A stretch of DNA of 64,000 nt, taken from Lachnospira multipara ATCC 19207 (GTDB lineage Bacteria; Bacillota; Clostridia; Lachnospirales; Lachnospiraceae). Location of the stretch: assembly GCF_000424105.1 (NCBI RefSeq), contig NZ_AUJG01000015.1, forward strand, positions 18,691 through 82,690, written 5' to 3'. Positions 45,556 to 54,380 of this stretch are shown here, in pieces; position 1 is the stretch's first letter, and every line of letters starts with the position of its first letter. The notes beneath the pieces are model-generated. The model was not told where the DNA came from and searched no databases. It saw only the letters and a program-made list of their open reading frames with translations. Position numbers and translations under genes: made by a program.

Positions 45556-46962
45556 TTATTTATCGTAACAAATTGTTTGTATGCAGCGTTTCTCATAGGC
45601 ACTATCAGAGCCTACCTGTCTTGCGTTAACTACTATCTTCATGCTGCCGTTGTCGTTGCCATCTGCATCAAAAGGAATAAGACAACTTGTGGCGCTTGAA
45701 TATTCCTGAACCACAGTGTATTCTCCTGTATTCTCATCATATACGGTGTACTGATACTCCACCTCTACATTAGTGCCTGTGTAGGCTATTGGCGTTACAC
45801 TAATTCCATTATTCTTAGTACATGTATTAAACCAAATCGTAGATATGTAATCTATGGAATCTAAATACTCCTCTGGCGTGTAGAAGAGGCTTGAAACATC
45901 CTCTCCCGCCTCCTTCATAAGAAGGAAATTTGCAAGGGAAGTAGAGAAGGCCTCCGAGCCTTCCTTATTCATATGCTCATGGTCAAAGAAGTAGCTATCA
46001 CTAGTTGTAAATAGCTCGTCCTTAGCCAAATTAAAGTCATAATATTCTGCTCCGTACTCTGCAAAAAGCTCCTGAAGTAGTAACATTTTCTCAAAATATT
46101 CATCTCCATTAGTGCCATAGCTTAATACATCATAGGCAGGATGTGGAGTTGCAAGCACTATAAGCTCTACATCATTCTCCTCACAAAGACAGGCAATTTC
46201 TCTTAATTCATTTAGAGAGTCCTCACTAAAAGTCTCTGAATAGTAGGAATATGTAGTGTCATCTCCTGTATCATCAAAATTTAAATAGCCCGATAAATAA
46301 CCGTAGCCCTTACCTACATAATGACGATAGACGTTATTAACCATTTCCTGCTCAGTGGCTTGCTTTCCTTCTATTTTGGCCTGCACATTAGAGCCTACCT
46401 CACTTAAATTCACAGAATTGTAAATCCATGGAAAGAAGTAGTTTAGGGAAGCTGGTGTTCCAATAATATCCTCGTCAAAGGCATAATTAGCGTAGGTAGT
46501 TAGCTTATCTAGAAGGGACTCGCCCTTTGTCTTGGCTCTTAAAAATGAAACTTCAGCTATAGTGCTTCGCTCTCCTGTAAGAGAGAAATAGCCAAGAGCC
46601 ATAACCACACGCTTTACCCCGTGATCTTCAATGGCGGTTTTAATTGCTAGCTTAGTCTGAGCTAAATACTGGGAAGGTGTACCCATGTTATAGGAATTAG
46701 TACCCATAATATCATCAACCACGTAAGGACTAATACCTACATAGCAAAGAGAACTACCTACAAAAATCTGATCTATACTGTCTTCTTTATGGTAATCATC
46801 CCACATAACCTGACTGGCAGAACCGTAAGGCTCAAGGCAGAATTTAAGCAGTTCATTAATAAGAACTACACAAACTACAGCAATGATTACACCTATCCAT
46901 TTACGTTTCTTTCGCTTAGGCTTTTGACTTGCCTGTGGCGATACATTTTCATTATTCTCCAT
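45556..46962 (-). CDS. Membrane-anchored SGNH-hydrolase-like protein (DltD-like role)
   Basis: 468 residues: basic N-terminus, one membrane helix at about 22-42, then an extracytoplasmic SGNH-type domain with FVGSSLCYVGISP (presumed Ser) and SYFFDHEHMNKEGSEAF (presumed Asp-His pair), followed by a C-terminal beta-rich part of about 100 residues. It starts 12 bp behind the MBOAT gene, the position DltD holds relative to DltB, though sequence similarity to DltD is not obvious. I infer transfer of the activated group to an extracellular polymer. Confidence 0.75.
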   Translation of the reverse strand: MENNENVSPQASQKPKRKKRKWIGVIIAVVCVVLINELLKFCLEPYGSASQVMWDDYHKEDSIDQIFVGSSLCYVGISPYVVDDIMGTNSYNMGTPSQYLAQTKLAIKTAIEDHGVKRVVMALGYFSLTGERSTIAEVSFLRAKTKGESLLDKLTTYANYAFDEDIIGTPASLNYFFPWIYNSVNLSEVGSNVQAKIEGKQATEQEMVNNVYRHYVGKGYGYLSGYLNFDDTGDDTTYSYYSETFSEDSLNELREIACLCEENDVELIVLATPHPAYDVLSYGTNGDEYFEKMLLLQELFAEYGAEYYDFNLAKDELFTTSDSYFFDHEHMNKEGSEAFSTSLANFLLMKEAGEDVSSLFYTPEEYLDSIDYISTIWFNTCTKNNGISVTPIAYTGTNVEVEYQYTVYDENTGEYTVVQEYSSATSCLIPFDADGNDNGSMKIVVNARQVGSDSAYEKRCIQTICYDK

Positions 46963-46974
46963 AAGGCCTCCTTA

Positions 46975-48666
46975 TTAATAGTTCGCGTACATAAAGCTTC
47001 CGCTTGATGCACTGCTAAGTCCAAAGGATACTAACATCATAATTATTAGTGTTGAATAAAGTACAACTCTAAAAGGAATTGGGGACTTCATAAGCTTTTC
47101 AGTTGGGTCGATGCCGCGCTCCTTTAGGATGCTGATAATAAGCACCACGATGCAGCCAATAAAGGCTAGGTTAAGGCATAGATTTTGCTGGTAAACTGCG
47201 CAATCCTTAAGTCTTCGAAGAAATCTTCCTGGCTTGAAATATATAAATGTATTTCTTAGACACAAAAAGCTATACTTAGGATTTACTAATACGTCAAAAT
47301 ACCAACCAATATTTACAACTATAAAGGTTCTTACAATGGCAAAAGCCTTGTAGTACTTATTCTCTCTATTAATATGTAGAATTGTTACCATTTTATCAAA
47401 TACAGGGCTAAAAAGGTCACTAAGAGCAATTACAAGACCGTTATAAATACCCCATATAAGGAAGTGGGCGTTAGCACCATGCCACAAACCAACAATAAAG
47501 AATACCAATAAATTGGCTAGGCAGGCAGGAAGCGTCCTACTTAAGTGGGTTGCAAGTGCTTTATTATTAATCTTTTTACAAGCCTTTGATAAGGACTGCA
47601 TAGGCTTTGTTAGGGCTACTGGATAGAAAATGTAATCTCTCATCCAAGCACCAAGAGAAATATGCCATCTTCTCCAGAACTCGCCTAAAGACTTACTAAA
47701 GTATGGCTGACGGAAGTTCTCCATCATATCTATTCCAAGCATCTTAGAGGCACCCATTACCATATCGATACCACCGGAGAAATCGCAGTACTGCTCGATA
47801 GAATAAAGTAGGATTGTAAATACAATTATACAACCAGGTGTCTTAGAATCTATATTTCTAAAGGCAGCTATGATAATAGGAGATACCATATCGGCAATGG
47901 CATATTTTTTAAAAAAGCCATATGCCATACGAAGCATACCTCTGTGTATGTTATCTAAATCAAATTTATGTCTTTCTTTTAGCTGATTGCCCAATTGATC
48001 ATATCTATTAATCGGTCCCTGAAGTAATTGTGGAAAGAAAGATACGAAATTAAGGTACTTAAAAAAATTATTCTCTGCCTTATACTTTCCGTTATACATG
48101 TCGATCAAATAGCTAATAGATTGGAAAGTGTAGAAGGAAATTCCAAGAGGAATCACCACACTTGAGGCCGAAAAAATTGTGTTACCTGTTTCAGTTACAG
48201 ACTCTTCAATAGTCTCTACCACTGATTTGGCACCTAGGCCATTGAAAAATTCGTAAATTGTTGACCAGTACTTTAAATAAGCTAGAATTCCAACGTTAAT
48301 AAGTAGAACAATTACAAGTGCTACTCGCTTATCAAACATGTACTTAGCTTTAAGTTTTGCCTTAGCTTCTTTAATCTCGTCTTTAGACTTCGTTTCGTCA
48401 TTCTTAAGTGCTTTCTTATCTAGGGCGTTTCTTTCTGTCCTTTTGCTCATATAAAGGCCTGCGGCAAAGGTAGTTACAGATGTTGTGAAAATGTATATCA
48501 GATTAGTTAAACCACATAAGCCGTAAAAAATCATATTGGCAACAGTTAACACAATCCATTGATATCCTTCGTTATATTTGGATTGATAAAATATCTTCTC
48601 TACTCCGTAATACACTGCTAGCAAAACTGCCATGAATATTGCAAATTCTAATGAATATAATTCCAT
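46975..48666 (-). CDS. MBOAT family acyltransferase (DltB-like)
   Basis: 563 residues with about twelve helices. Signature regions: GEFWRRWHISLGAWMRDYIFYP and VGLWHGANAHFLIWG with the MBOAT His. A charged cytoplasmic loop near residues 75-110 (Lys/Glu-rich) is an insertion relative to the other MBOAT in this window. First gene of the five-gene Dlt-like operon. In Dlt systems DltB takes the aminoacyl group from the carrier protein and moves it across the membrane; I infer the same here. Confidence 0.92.
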   Translation of the reverse strand: MELYSLEFAIFMAVLLAVYYGVEKIFYQSKYNEGYQWIVLTVANMIFYGLCGLTNLIYIFTTSVTTFAAGLYMSKRTERNALDKKALKNDETKSKDEIKEAKAKLKAKYMFDKRVALVIVLLINVGILAYLKYWSTIYEFFNGLGAKSVVETIEESVTETGNTIFSASSVVIPLGISFYTFQSISYLIDMYNGKYKAENNFFKYLNFVSFFPQLLQGPINRYDQLGNQLKERHKFDLDNIHRGMLRMAYGFFKKYAIADMVSPIIIAAFRNIDSKTPGCIIVFTILLYSIEQYCDFSGGIDMVMGASKMLGIDMMENFRQPYFSKSLGEFWRRWHISLGAWMRDYIFYPVALTKPMQSLSKACKKINNKALATHLSRTLPACLANLLVFFIVGLWHGANAHFLIWGIYNGLVIALSDLFSPVFDKMVTILHINRENKYYKAFAIVRTFIVVNIGWYFDVLVNPKYSFLCLRNTFIYFKPGRFLRRLKDCAVYQQNLCLNLAFIGCIVVLIISILKERGIDPTEKLMKSPIPFRVVLYSTLIIMMLVSFGLSSASSGSFMYANY

Positions 48667-48860
48667 TCTTAACTCCTAAAGTGTATTAATTCTTTATCCC
48701 ATGCCAACTCTAAAAGTAATTTTTTAGAGGACTATTTGATAATAGCACTCTAAATTTTAATCTTCAACAACAATAAGAAATTGTTCACTATCTTTTCACT
48801 AAAACCTGCTAAGAAAAAAGCCACTTGAGAATTAATGTAATAGTCTATGTATCTTTATTG

Positions 48861-48869
48861 TGATATAAT
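48861..48869 (+). promoter_or_regulatory. Extended -10 promoter of the ubiquitin-domain gene
   Basis: TGATATAAT fits an extended -10 (TGnTATAAT) about 32 bp upstream of the start codon; the -35 region is weak, as is usual with extended -10 promoters. TAGGAGGGG follows as ribosome binding site. Confidence 0.55.
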
Positions 48870-48901
48870 TATTTATATAATATATAGGAGGGGATAAATC
48901 T

Positions 48902-49546
48902 ATGAAACGATTCAGGAAAAATAAAGCTTTAAAACACTCGTTTGTTTTAATTCTATCTATTTTTTTATTTACACAATTTACTTTAACAAATGTTTTTGCT
49001 ATGAATATTTATGTTGAAGACCCAAAAGGCAATAGAATAACTCTTGATGTGGAACCGTCTGATACAATAGAAAATGTTAAAGCTAAGATTCAAGATAAAG
49101 AAGGGCTTCCTCCAGATAAGCAGAAATTAACATTTGCAGATAAAGCCCTAGAAGATAATAGAACTTTAGCAGATTATAATATTGGAAAAGAATCAACTTT
49201 ATATTTTAATTTAACATTCAAGCATACTCATAATTATGAATTCGAAAGTAATGGAGCCACTATAACAGCGACTTGTACCGCCAGTGGATGCAGTGATCCT
49301 GTAGATACAGCAACTTTAACTATTGTTGCACCTACAAATCGCGTTTATGGTAGCGACATAACTGGTGCAAGTTTAGTGCAAACAGGTATTGATGAAGATT
49401 TTCTAGCTTCCCTAAAGATAAAAGATACAACAGTAGATGATTTTATGACAGGATTGAATAGCTCGATTGAATACTACAAAGGTGATGTTCTTTTAGATAG
49501 CTTTCCTACTGAACCTGGCGAATACACAGCTGTTAAGTGTTGTTAA
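48902..49546 (+). CDS. Secreted ubiquitin-domain surface protein, N-terminal part (frameshifted)
   Basis: The 214-residue reading frame has a signal peptide (1-33, ending VFA), then a ubiquitin fold at 34-104 that matches human ubiquitin at about 50 of 71 positions by my hand alignment (runs such as [18 protein letters not shown] and DYNI-KESTL). Predicted cleavage would leave the Met equivalent to ubiquitin Met1 as the first mature residue. Lys equivalents of K27, K29, K33, K48 and K63 are kept; K6 and K11 are not; L8, I44 and V70 of the hydrophobic patch are Pro, Thr and Asn. There is no di-glycine end: a HTHNYEF...CTASGCSDP domain follows. The frame stops at 49546, while the +1 frame continues the protein to 50174. 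Confidence 0.85.
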   Translation: MKRFRKNKALKHSFVLILSIFLFTQFTLTNVFAMNIYVEDPKGNRITLDVEPSDTIENVKAKIQDKEGLPPDKQKLTFADKALEDNRTLADYNIGKESTLYFNLTFKHTHNYEFESNGATITATCTASGCSDPVDTATLTIVAPTNRVYGSDITGASLVQTGIDEDFLASLKIKDTTVDDFMTGLNSSIEYYKGDVLLDSFPTEPGEYTAVKCC

Positions 49547-50174
49547 CAATAATGACCTTAAAAAGATTCTATCAATAACTGATTCAGAGGCACTTAAGGG
49601 CGTTAATATCTGGCTTGAGGTTAATGAAATAAACGACGAAAATGTAAATGAAACAATTATTGCTGATAAAAACGAAATTCAAAATTCATTTCCTGAATAT
49701 GATGTAGCTACTTTCCTTGATATCAACCTATTCAAAAAGGTTGGAGATTCTGAAGAAGACAAGATTAGCGAAACTGATGGGGATGTGGAAATCAGTTTTA
49801 AATTAGATGCTAACGATAAATGGGATATGAATTCTTTAGCTATTTTGAGAGTGCATAATGGCGTATCTACTCTTCTAGATTGTAAGTATGATAAAGAAAC
49901 TTCTACACTCACTTTTAAAACTGATAGATTCTCAACATATGCCATTGTCTATAAGAACTTGGACAAAACTACAGTAAATAATGAACCAACAACTATTAAT
50001 GCTAGTGAAGATAAAGAAACAACTTCTCCTAATAACGCCAGTCCAGCAACAGCCGATAATTCTTTACTTGGACTAAACATTGCTATGATACTAATTGTTT
50101 TAGGGGTTGTAGGGATTATAATTTCAAAATCAGCCCATATAACTTCCCAGTTTAAAACTAGAATTCCTAGATAG
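49547..50174 (+). pseudogene. C-terminal part of the ubiquitin-domain protein in the +1 frame
   Basis: Continuous coding in the +1 frame ([12 protein letters not shown] ... to TRIPR) with the same codon style as the upstream part. Removing one T at about 49538 would join the two frames into one protein of about 423 residues. The end has SPATADNS, a hydrophobic helix (LLGLNIAMILIVLGVVGIII) and a basic tail, the shape of a sortase signal with SPATA instead of an (S/P)PxTG motif. Both frames are open together from about 49495 to 49546, so the shift must lie there. Mutation, phase variation, recoding or a sequencing error are all possible. Confidence 0.75.
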
Positions 50175-50179
50175 TGCAA

Positions 50180-50212
50180 AAGCCACCAAACTTGATATGA
50201 GTTTGGTGGCTT
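50180..50212. terminator. Bidirectional terminator between ubiquitin-domain and manC genes
   Basis: AAGCCACCAAACT and AGTTTGGTGGCTT form a perfect 13-bp stem between the converging genes, 5 bp behind the end of the C-terminal frame. Confidence 0.88.
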
Positions 50213-50234
50213 ATTTATATTTCTTAGTTAAATC

Positions 50235-51320
50235 TTATAAATACTGTGTCTTTCCAGATTCTCTAAGTTTTGCGAGAACCTGCTTGATTTCGCCTGCATT
50301 TTCCTTAGTAGAAATAAGAATAGCATCGTCTGTGTCAACTACAACCATGTCTCTAAGGCCTACAGTTGCGATAAGCTTGTCTTTACCTTCAATTACTGTG
50401 TTCTCAGTATTAACTGTAACTACGTTACCTGTAACTACGTTACCCTTCTCGTCGTTGTCCTTAATACGGCCAACTGCAAGCCATGATCCAACATCATCCC
50501 AGCCAAAGTTACCTGGTAATGTAAAGATAGAGCTTGCTTTTTCCATGATACCATAGTCAACTGACTGTGATTCAAGGTTAGGGAATTCTGCGTTTAATAC
50601 TTCATCTTCCTTTTCTGTTCCAATAGCATCCTTAATCTTTAAAAGACCTTCGTATGTGCTATTCATGAAGCTCTTAAAGCAATCCATGATTGTTGAAACC
50701 TTCCAAACAAACATACCTGAATTCCAAAGGTAGTTACCTTCAGCAAGGTATGACTTAGCTGTTTCAAGATCTGGCTTCTCAACGAATCTAGCAACCTTGC
50801 GGCCGTTGCCGTCTGTAGTGCTTTCATCGTACTGAATATATCCATATCCTGTCTCAGGATAGTTAGGTGTAATACCTACTGTTACTAAGTTCTCGCCCTT
50901 AGTTGCAATTTCTACTGCTTCCTTAAATGTATCTGCGAAAACTTCGTTATTCTTAATTAAGTGATCTGATGGTAAAACGATCATTACTGCATCGTCTTCA
51001 CCGTTCTTCTGAGCCTTATCAAGTACGTGAACTGCGCCAAGACCGATACATGGTGCTGTATTACGTCCGATAGGTTCACAGAGAATGTTCTCCTCTGGGA
51101 GACCTGGTAACTGTTTCTTTACTAATTCCTTATAGTTCTTGTTAGTAGCAATATAAACATCTTCTAGCTTAACTAATGGGCTAATTCTTTCAACTGTAAG
51201 CTGAATCATTGTCTTTCCATCACCTGTAAGTGATAAGAACTGCTTAGGTAAATTAACTCGGCTTCTTGGCCAGAATCTTTCACCCTTACCACCTGCCATA
51301 ATTAACGCTGTAGTTTTCAT
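50235..51320 (-). CDS. manC: Mannose-1-phosphate guanylyltransferase
   Basis: Makes GDP-mannose from mannose-1-phosphate and GTP for surface glycans. 361 residues, the short form without cupin domain. MAGGKGERFWPRSRVNLPKQFL is the nucleotidyltransferase signature with the catalytic Arg present; LPSDHLI, ETGYGYI, VARFVEKP and NSGMFVW follow in the usual order. Contrast with the fused enzyme at 60138, which lacks the Arg. GGAGGAT precedes the ATG. Own terminator. Confidence 0.93.
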   Translation of the reverse strand: MKTTALIMAGGKGERFWPRSRVNLPKQFLSLTGDGKTMIQLTVERISPLVKLEDVYIATNKNYKELVKKQLPGLPEENILCEPIGRNTAPCIGLGAVHVLDKAQKNGEDDAVMIVLPSDHLIKNNEVFADTFKEAVEIATKGENLVTVGITPNYPETGYGYIQYDESTTDGNGRKVARFVEKPDLETAKSYLAEGNYLWNSGMFVWKVSTIMDCFKSFMNSTYEGLLKIKDAIGTEKEDEVLNAEFPNLESQSVDYGIMEKASSIFTLPGNFGWDDVGSWLAVGRIKDNDEKGNVVTGNVVTVNTENTVIEGKDKLIATVGLRDMVVVDTDDAILISTKENAGEIKQVLAKLRESGKTQYL

Positions 51321-51949
51321 GTTTAATCCTCCATTAAGTGTCTAACACTTTTCCTTATAGATATTCTAACTGCGAAAATATCATAAAGTTACTAGAGGCA
51401 TCAATTCATCAGAATTGATGCCTCCAGTTTATAAATCATTATAATCTCCGCAATAAGTAAACTTGAAAGTTCGGCGCAGCCCAAGTCCCCGCTTCACTGC
51501 CAGCAAACCTTCAAATTTATGGCTTGATTTTAACACTTATGTTAAGAAAATGTCAACATTTTTCCTTTAAATTATAAGTTTATTTAGAGAATATTTATTA
51601 TTTTAATACTCCTATTCTCTGTTTTTATTAATATTTTTAGGTCTAAGGGACTATTGGGTTGGAGTTTTAAACCTAGGGGGGAAAGATAGTTGGGTATAGG
51701 GTGAACCTTTAAAATGAGTGGTGGGATTATGATTTTAAAATTTTTTTAAACCGACACTCATACTAACATTTAAACTGACAGTTTAATATTAATAACTTCG
51801 TCATTTTATAACAAAAAATAAGCACACAAAAAAGGGAGCCAGATTTCTCCGACTCCCCTAAGTATACATCCGCAAATGTATACCCCAATTGACTCCAATT
51901 ATATATGATAATCACCCTTAATGCAATCTCTTATTAATAAATTCTTACC
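51321..51949. other. Long intergenic region with hairpins, no gene recognised
   Basis: Contains a hairpin GAGGCATCAATTC-ATCA-GAATTGATGCCTC (51395-51424), a GC-richer patch near 51470-51510 and a G-rich plus-strand stretch near 51640-51730 (AAACCTAGGGGGGAAAG). No supported reading frame. It may hold the promoter of manC and possibly an RNA, but nothing I can name. Confidence 0.4.
51834..51857 (-). terminator. Terminator of the glf-glycosyltransferase operon
   Basis: GGGAGTC and GGCTCCC (one G-U pair) form the stem on the minus strand, followed by TTTTTTGTG. A second inverted repeat GTATACAT/ATGTATAC lies just ahead of it. Confidence 0.7.
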
Positions 51950-52912
51950 TTACTCTTCCTTAGAATTCCTTGAATAGAGCTCATGTAATCTTATTAATTC
52001 CAACTCAAAATATTCCCTATTATTATCCTTTATATTCTCCAATATTAAGCCTGCAAAAAATGATTGAATTGCAGCTATCATTGTAAAGCCACAAATAATA
52101 AGTGTAGGGAAACGACGAACTAAGCCCGTCTCAATAAACTCCACAAGTATTGGCACGAAAAAGCCTATGGATATTAATCCTAATATTATCGCTAGTGTTC
52201 CAAAGAATCGCAAAGGTCTAATATGTCTAAACAACTTCCATATAGTACACAAAACTTTAAAGCCGTCTGAATAAGTATTAAGCTTTGACACACTGCCCTC
52301 TGGTCGATCCTTGTAATCCACTACTGTGTTTACTATATTCATATTTTTATCTATAGCGTGAATGCTCATCTCTGTTTCGATTTCAAAGCCATTAGAAAGA
52401 ACCGGGAAGCTCTTTACAAATTGATAACTAAAGGCTCTATAACCTGTCATGATATCCTTGATATCACTTTTAAAGAGAAAATTTATACTCTTTCTTACAA
52501 GAACGTTTCCAAAGTTGTGGAAAGGTCTTTTATTTTCACCAAAATAAGTAGAAGAAAGTCTATCGCCAACTACCATGTCCGCTTGTCTTTCAAGGACGGC
52601 ATCAATCATTGCCTTGGCTGATTCTGCCGGATAGGTGTCATCACCATCTGCGATGACATAACATCTTGCGTCAATTTCACGAAACATGCGGCGCACTACA
52701 TTTCCTTTACCCTGCTTGTATTCGTGCCTAACAACAGCTCCTGCTGCCCTTGCAAGAAAAGCGGTCTTATCCGTTGAGTTATTGTCATAGACATATACGC
52801 GGCAGTCACCATCATCCCCATATTTCTCGATGACTGCGCGAAAGTCATTCACTACTTTTTCTATCGTTTTCTCCTCATTGTAACAAGGAATTAGAACTGC
52901 GATTTTATCCAT
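51950..52912 (-). CDS. Family 2 glycosyltransferase with C-terminal membrane helices
   Basis: 320 residues from the chosen ATG. VLIPCYNEEKTIEKV, YDNNSTDKT, the metal motif DGDDTYP and DIMTGYRAF mark a GT-A fold enzyme of the polyprenyl-phosphate sugar synthase group; two hydrophobic helices at about 232-256 and 265-290 anchor it. I chose 52912 (MDKIAVLIP) with GGGTGGG upstream; a GTG four codons earlier is the alternative. It follows glf by about 24 bp, so the operon probably adds galactofuranose-type or related residues to a surface glycan. Confidence 0.86.
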   Translation of the reverse strand: MDKIAVLIPCYNEEKTIEKVVNDFRAVIEKYGDDGDCRVYVYDNNSTDKTAFLARAAGAVVRHEYKQGKGNVVRRMFREIDARCYVIADGDDTYPAESAKAMIDAVLERQADMVVGDRLSSTYFGENKRPFHNFGNVLVRKSINFLFKSDIKDIMTGYRAFSYQFVKSFPVLSNGFEIETEMSIHAIDKNMNIVNTVVDYKDRPEGSVSKLNTYSDGFKVLCTIWKLFRHIRPLRFFGTLAIILGLISIGFFVPILVEFIETGLVRRFPTLIICGFTMIAAIQSFFAGLILENIKDNNREYFELELIRLHELYSRNSKEE

Positions 52913-52936
52913 ATTTCTACCCACCCTTTGTGACTT

Positions 52937-54094
52937 CTATGCTAGTTCTTTCTCTACTCTATCAAGGGCTGATGCTACAACAGCATCCATGTCGTAATAC
53001 TTGTATTCTCCAAGACGTCCGCCAAAGATTACATTGGATTCTTTATCTGCTAATTCTTTGTAGCTTTCGTAAAGTTTGCTATTCTTAGCATCATTAACTG
53101 GGTAGTATGGTTCGTCTCCTGGCTTCCATTCTGAACTGTATTCCTTAGAGATAATTGTCTTAGGAATGTCATCCCCGTTCTCATCTTTACCAAATTCAAA
53201 CCACTTATGTTCAATAATTCTTGTCCAAGGTGTTTCACTATCTGTATAGTTAACAGCTGCGTTTCCCTGGAAATTTGGAATATCAAGTGTTTCATTTTCA
53301 AAACGAACTGAACGATACTCAAGAGTACCAAGCTTATAGTTAAAGTAAGCATCAATAGGGCCTGTGTAAACTACCTTGCCGTCTTCCTTCAATTCAGCAA
53401 GAAGGCTCTTTTTTGTTGCTTCATCAAGATAATCAAGGTTAAGTCTAACGTCAATGCCCTCAAGCATATTAGCTACCATCTGAGTATAACCACCCATTGG
53501 AATTCCTTGATAAAGGGCATTAAAGTAGTTATTATCAAATGTTAATCTAACAGGTAATCTCTTAATGATAAATGCAGGTAAATCCTTACATTCACGTCCC
53601 CACTGCTTTTTAGTGTATCCCTTAATTAACTTCTCATAAATATCCTTACCTACAAGGCTTATTGCCTGCTCTTCTAGGTTTGATGGTGGATTAATTGAAC
53701 CATCTGGATTTGTTCTTGCCTTTTCACCCTCAGCTCTTTGCTCTTCGATCTTTGCCTTAGCTTCTGCTGGTGTAACTACACCCCACATCTTATTAAATGT
53801 GCACATGTTAAATGGTAATGAGTATAACTCTCCCTTATAATTTGCCACTGGTGAATTAGTGAATCTGTTAAAAGTTGTAAACTTATTAAGATAATCCCAG
53901 ACTTTCTTGTTATTAGTATGGAAAATGTGTGCTCCATAAACATGTACATTAATGCCCTCTTCCTTTCTAGTATAGACATTACCTGCGATGTTACCCCTCT
54001 TATCAATAACAAGAACTTTCTTTCCTGCATTAGTTAATTCTCTTGCAAATGTTGCACCATATAGACCTGAGCCTACAACAATATAATCATACAT
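52937..54094 (-). CDS. glf: UDP-galactopyranose mutase
   Basis: FAD enzyme converting UDP-galactopyranose to UDP-galactofuranose for surface polysaccharides. 385 residues. N-terminal FAD-binding VVGSGLYGATFARELTNAGKKVLVIDKR, then HIYGAHIFHT-like VHVYGAHIFHTNN, the active-site region KGYTKKQWG with RLPVRLTFDNNYF, and EYRSVRFE near the C-terminus. Typical length and order. It heads a two-gene operon with the glycosyltransferase at 51950. Confidence 0.96.
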   Translation of the reverse strand: MYDYIVVGSGLYGATFARELTNAGKKVLVIDKRGNIAGNVYTRKEEGINVHVYGAHIFHTNNKKVWDYLNKFTTFNRFTNSPVANYKGELYSLPFNMCTFNKMWGVVTPAEAKAKIEEQRAEGEKARTNPDGSINPPSNLEEQAISLVGKDIYEKLIKGYTKKQWGRECKDLPAFIIKRLPVRLTFDNNYFNALYQGIPMGGYTQMVANMLEGIDVRLNLDYLDEATKKSLLAELKEDGKVVYTGPIDAYFNYKLGTLEYRSVRFENETLDIPNFQGNAAVNYTDSETPWTRIIEHKWFEFGKDENGDDIPKTIISKEYSSEWKPGDEPYYPVNDAKNSKLYESYKELADKESNVIFGGRLGEYKYYDMDAVVASALDRVEKELA

Positions 54095-54288
54095 AATCTC
54101 TTAGTTACCTTTCTAGTTTTTTCTAGTTAAATTTCTAGTATTTTTCTAGTTTCCCGTAGCTACAATTATAGAGCCAAATCTCCCACAAGACAATAGAACT
54201 TGTATATTTACAAGGCATATATTATAATAAACATATGTATTCTAGATGTGGATTATATATTTTATTAGTTTTTGTTTGGCAAATTCTC

Positions 54289-54319
54289 TTGACAAAAAAT
54301 AATTTTAGAATTATTCTAA
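54289..54319 (+). promoter_or_regulatory. Promoter and PerR-type operator of perR-rbr
   Basis: -35 TTGACA (54289-54294), 17-bp spacer, -10 TATTCT (54312-54317). The perfect 7-1-7 palindrome TTAGAAT-T-ATTCTAA (54305-54319) overlaps the -10 and matches the PerR box TTATAATnATTATAA at 13 of 15 positions. Binding would block RNA polymerase, giving autorepression relieved by peroxide. Confidence 0.75.
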
Positions 54320-54380
54320 TTCTAAGTTAAGGAAATGAGATACATTTTCTTAAGCCATACTAGAAGAAAGGAGAATTACC

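Noticed and set aside
42268..48666. Classical dlt operon for D-alanylation of teichoic acids
   Set aside because: The carrier protein and adenylating enzyme fit, but the SGNH protein is not a clear DltD and a decarboxylase-type PLP enzyme is included, so the plain D-alanine assignment is not supported.
49679..50179. Minus-strand open frames opposite the C-terminal half of the ubiquitin-domain protein
   Set aside because: The plus strand codes a continuous surface-protein sequence with a C-terminal anchor; the minus frames lack ribosome binding sites.
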